Positions 23,217 to 24,392 of a DNA stretch of 24,392 nucleotides are shown piece after piece (the first letter of the stretch is position 1; every line of letters starts with the position of its first letter). The position numbers were made by a program, and so were the translations under genes. The notes under the pieces were generated by a model. That model was not told where the DNA came from. It searched no databases and worked only from the letters and a program-made list of their open reading frames with translations. The stretch comes from CAZGCA01 sp964524145 (GTDB taxonomy: Bacteria; Hydrogenedentota; CAZGCA01). The stretch covers positions 1 through 24,392 of the forward strand of contig CAZGCA010000093.1 of NCBI GenBank assembly GCA_964524145.1. The letters run 5' to 3'.

Positions 23217-24377
23217 ATGTTTAACTATCTCCCCATCAAGCAAACTGTGCCTACCAGCACCCCCGAATCCAAAGACTTATTCACTAAATCCTTGTTTCTT
23301 TCGCATGCATTTCTGATAAAGCGTGATCAGATTGTTGGAAAAATAGAGAGTAACCTGAAGAGGCGCAAGGAGCTAGACATTTGGATTGATGTGGGCCCTG
23401 TTGATGGAGAATTGGAATTCGAAGTTGCAGTACAACTTCCCTTTTTCTTGCCCACATACAGAGAAGCGGACGAGTATGAGATCAAACTGCAAAGCGCCAG
23501 TTACATCATCTGTAACAGATGTTGCGAGGTTATGCTGGAAGGACACAAGGAAGAGTATTTTCTGATGCACTACTTCGCGCAGTCGGACTTGGCAAGAAAA
23601 CATGGGAAGAAGATCAACCAACTTGTGATGACAAGATCCGTCATAATTAGGTCCTTTACGGTATCTGCAGAGACTGCATCAATGGCGATTGAGGACAATT
23701 TTGAGGAGTGGCTCAATACTCTAAACAAGGATATCAGACTTATTATAGACGGCCTCCGCTATCATCTCGATGACGATTCCCAGGAACTTCCTGACTGCAA
23801 CAACATTGGGAGATTCTGTCCAATATATATAGTGTGCAAAGGCGACAAGATATCATCAGCCCTGAAGTTTGCTGCGCACGTTAGGGCCGCACAAATAATG
23901 TCGTTCTCAAAGTTCTCTTGCGACCTTGCAGAGATCGAAGCGTTCTGCAATGGAACGAAGGCAATTGATACGTCAAAGCTGATTCTGGGCAAAGCAGATT
24001 TGCTCTATCGAAGCGGAGACATCATGGGGGCGTGTATACTTGCCTGCATCGGATGTGAGACGTCACTGCAGACGTTCATTTTGTATCAACTTAAGCAGAA
24101 AGGTCTTTCCGGGACAAAAGAAAAAGACGCATTCAATAACTTGTCTTTCTCGCAGATGTTGAACTTTGTCTCCTATTTTGTTCTGGATATGAAGAATTCA
24201 GATACGAAGCACATAATTGGAAAACTCAACGCTCTAAGAAAGCTTCGTAATGATGTTATCCATGAAGGCAGAAGGATTATCGAAGATCCAGAAGAAACCG
24301 TAAAACTTGGCATAAAAGCCGTGAAGGACTTGCAGGAACTGATTCTGACTCAAAACAGCTCTTCAGCTGGCACATGA
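23217..24377 (+). CDS. HEPN-like domain protein, candidate defence gene
   Basis: A 386-residue protein not matching any family I can name. The C-terminal part (about 255-386) looks like a HEPN helical bundle: YRSGDIMGACILACIGCETSLQTFI, then LNALRKLRNDVIHEGRRI. The R-x4-H motif (Arg344, His349) is the catalytic signature of HEPN RNases. The N-terminal part (about 1-240) is mixed alpha/beta with a CNRCC cluster and is unrecognised; it may be a sensor. No membrane segment or signal peptide is visible. GC content is near 42% in a sampled stretch, well below the operons to the left and similar to the recognition segment of the adjacent restriction enzyme, suggesting acquisition by transfer. The ribosome-binding site before the ATG is weak. 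A toxin/abortive-infection role is inference from domain and neighbour. Confidence 0.75.
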   Translation: MFNYLPIKQTVPTSTPESKDLFTKSLFLSHAFLIKRDQIVGKIESNLKRRKELDIWIDVGPVDGELEFEVAVQLPFFLPTYREADEYEIKLQSASYIICNRCCEVMLEGHKEEYFLMHYFAQSDLARKHGKKINQLVMTRSVIIRSFTVSAETASMAIEDNFEEWLNTLNKDIRLIIDGLRYHLDDDSQELPDCNNIGRFCPIYIVCKGDKISSALKFAAHVRAAQIMSFSKFSCDLAEIEAFCNGTKAIDTSKLILGKADLLYRSGDIMGACILACIGCETSLQTFILYQLKQKGLSGTKEKDAFNNLSFSQMLNFVSYFVLDMKNSDTKHIIGKLNALRKLRNDVIHEGRRIIEDPEETVKLGIKAVKDLQELILTQNSSSAGT

Positions 24378-24392
24378 TAAGGCGGTGTTGGA

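Overview
The window reads as chromosomal DNA of an uncultivated diderm (Gram-negative) bacterium. A lipopolysaccharide inner-core locus (Kdo-type kinases, ADP-heptose precursor enzymes, glycosyltransferases), an AsmA-like envelope protein and a SPOR protein all imply an outer membrane. The two proteins at the left end carry a GspG-like tail ending in a DDGG...DWVW pattern that is common in Planctomycetota, Lentisphaerota and Hydrogenedentota-type genomes. I suspect such a lineage but cannot place it from sequence alone. Most of the window is GC-rich. The target-recognition part of the restriction enzyme and the last gene are clearly AT-richer.

Layout. Positions 1-2846 (minus): two tandem paralogous membrane-anchored proteins; the first runs off the window a few codons before its end. 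Positions 2972-3127: an intergenic repeat of three stem-loops spaced exactly 55 bp apart, bounded by inverted GGGAGAGGG-type ends. Positions 3169-11529 (minus): an eight-gene operon-like run, in transcription order Kdo kinase, heptose-7-P kinase (rfaE1), heptose-1-P adenylyltransferase (rfaE2), GT2 glycosyltransferase, a fused double LPS-type kinase, a GPH-family MFS transporter, and two GT4 glycosyltransferases. Gaps are tiny or overlapping, and a good sigma70-like promoter precedes the first gene.

Positions 11713-13362 (plus): promoter, a ClC-family chloride channel/transporter lacking the usual gating glutamate, and a ComFB-like protein. Positions 13384-18608 (minus): AsmA-like protein, four-cysteine protein, SPOR protein and ketopantoate reductase, probably one transcript. 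Positions 18703-19752 (minus): recA with its own promoter. Positions 19921-24377 (plus): a small defence-like island with a single-chain type IIG restriction-modification enzyme under a strong promoter, followed by an AT-rich gene whose C-terminus has a HEPN-type R-x4-H motif.

The LPS genes fit together as supply of ADP-heptose, phosphorylation of Kdo/heptose and core sugar addition. The most unusual items are the tandem-kinase fusion, the compositional mosaic inside the type IIG enzyme with a HEPN candidate beside it, the altered ClC pore motifs in a gene paired with comFB, and the 55-bp hairpin array. No tRNA, rRNA, CRISPR array, transposase or integrase was seen.
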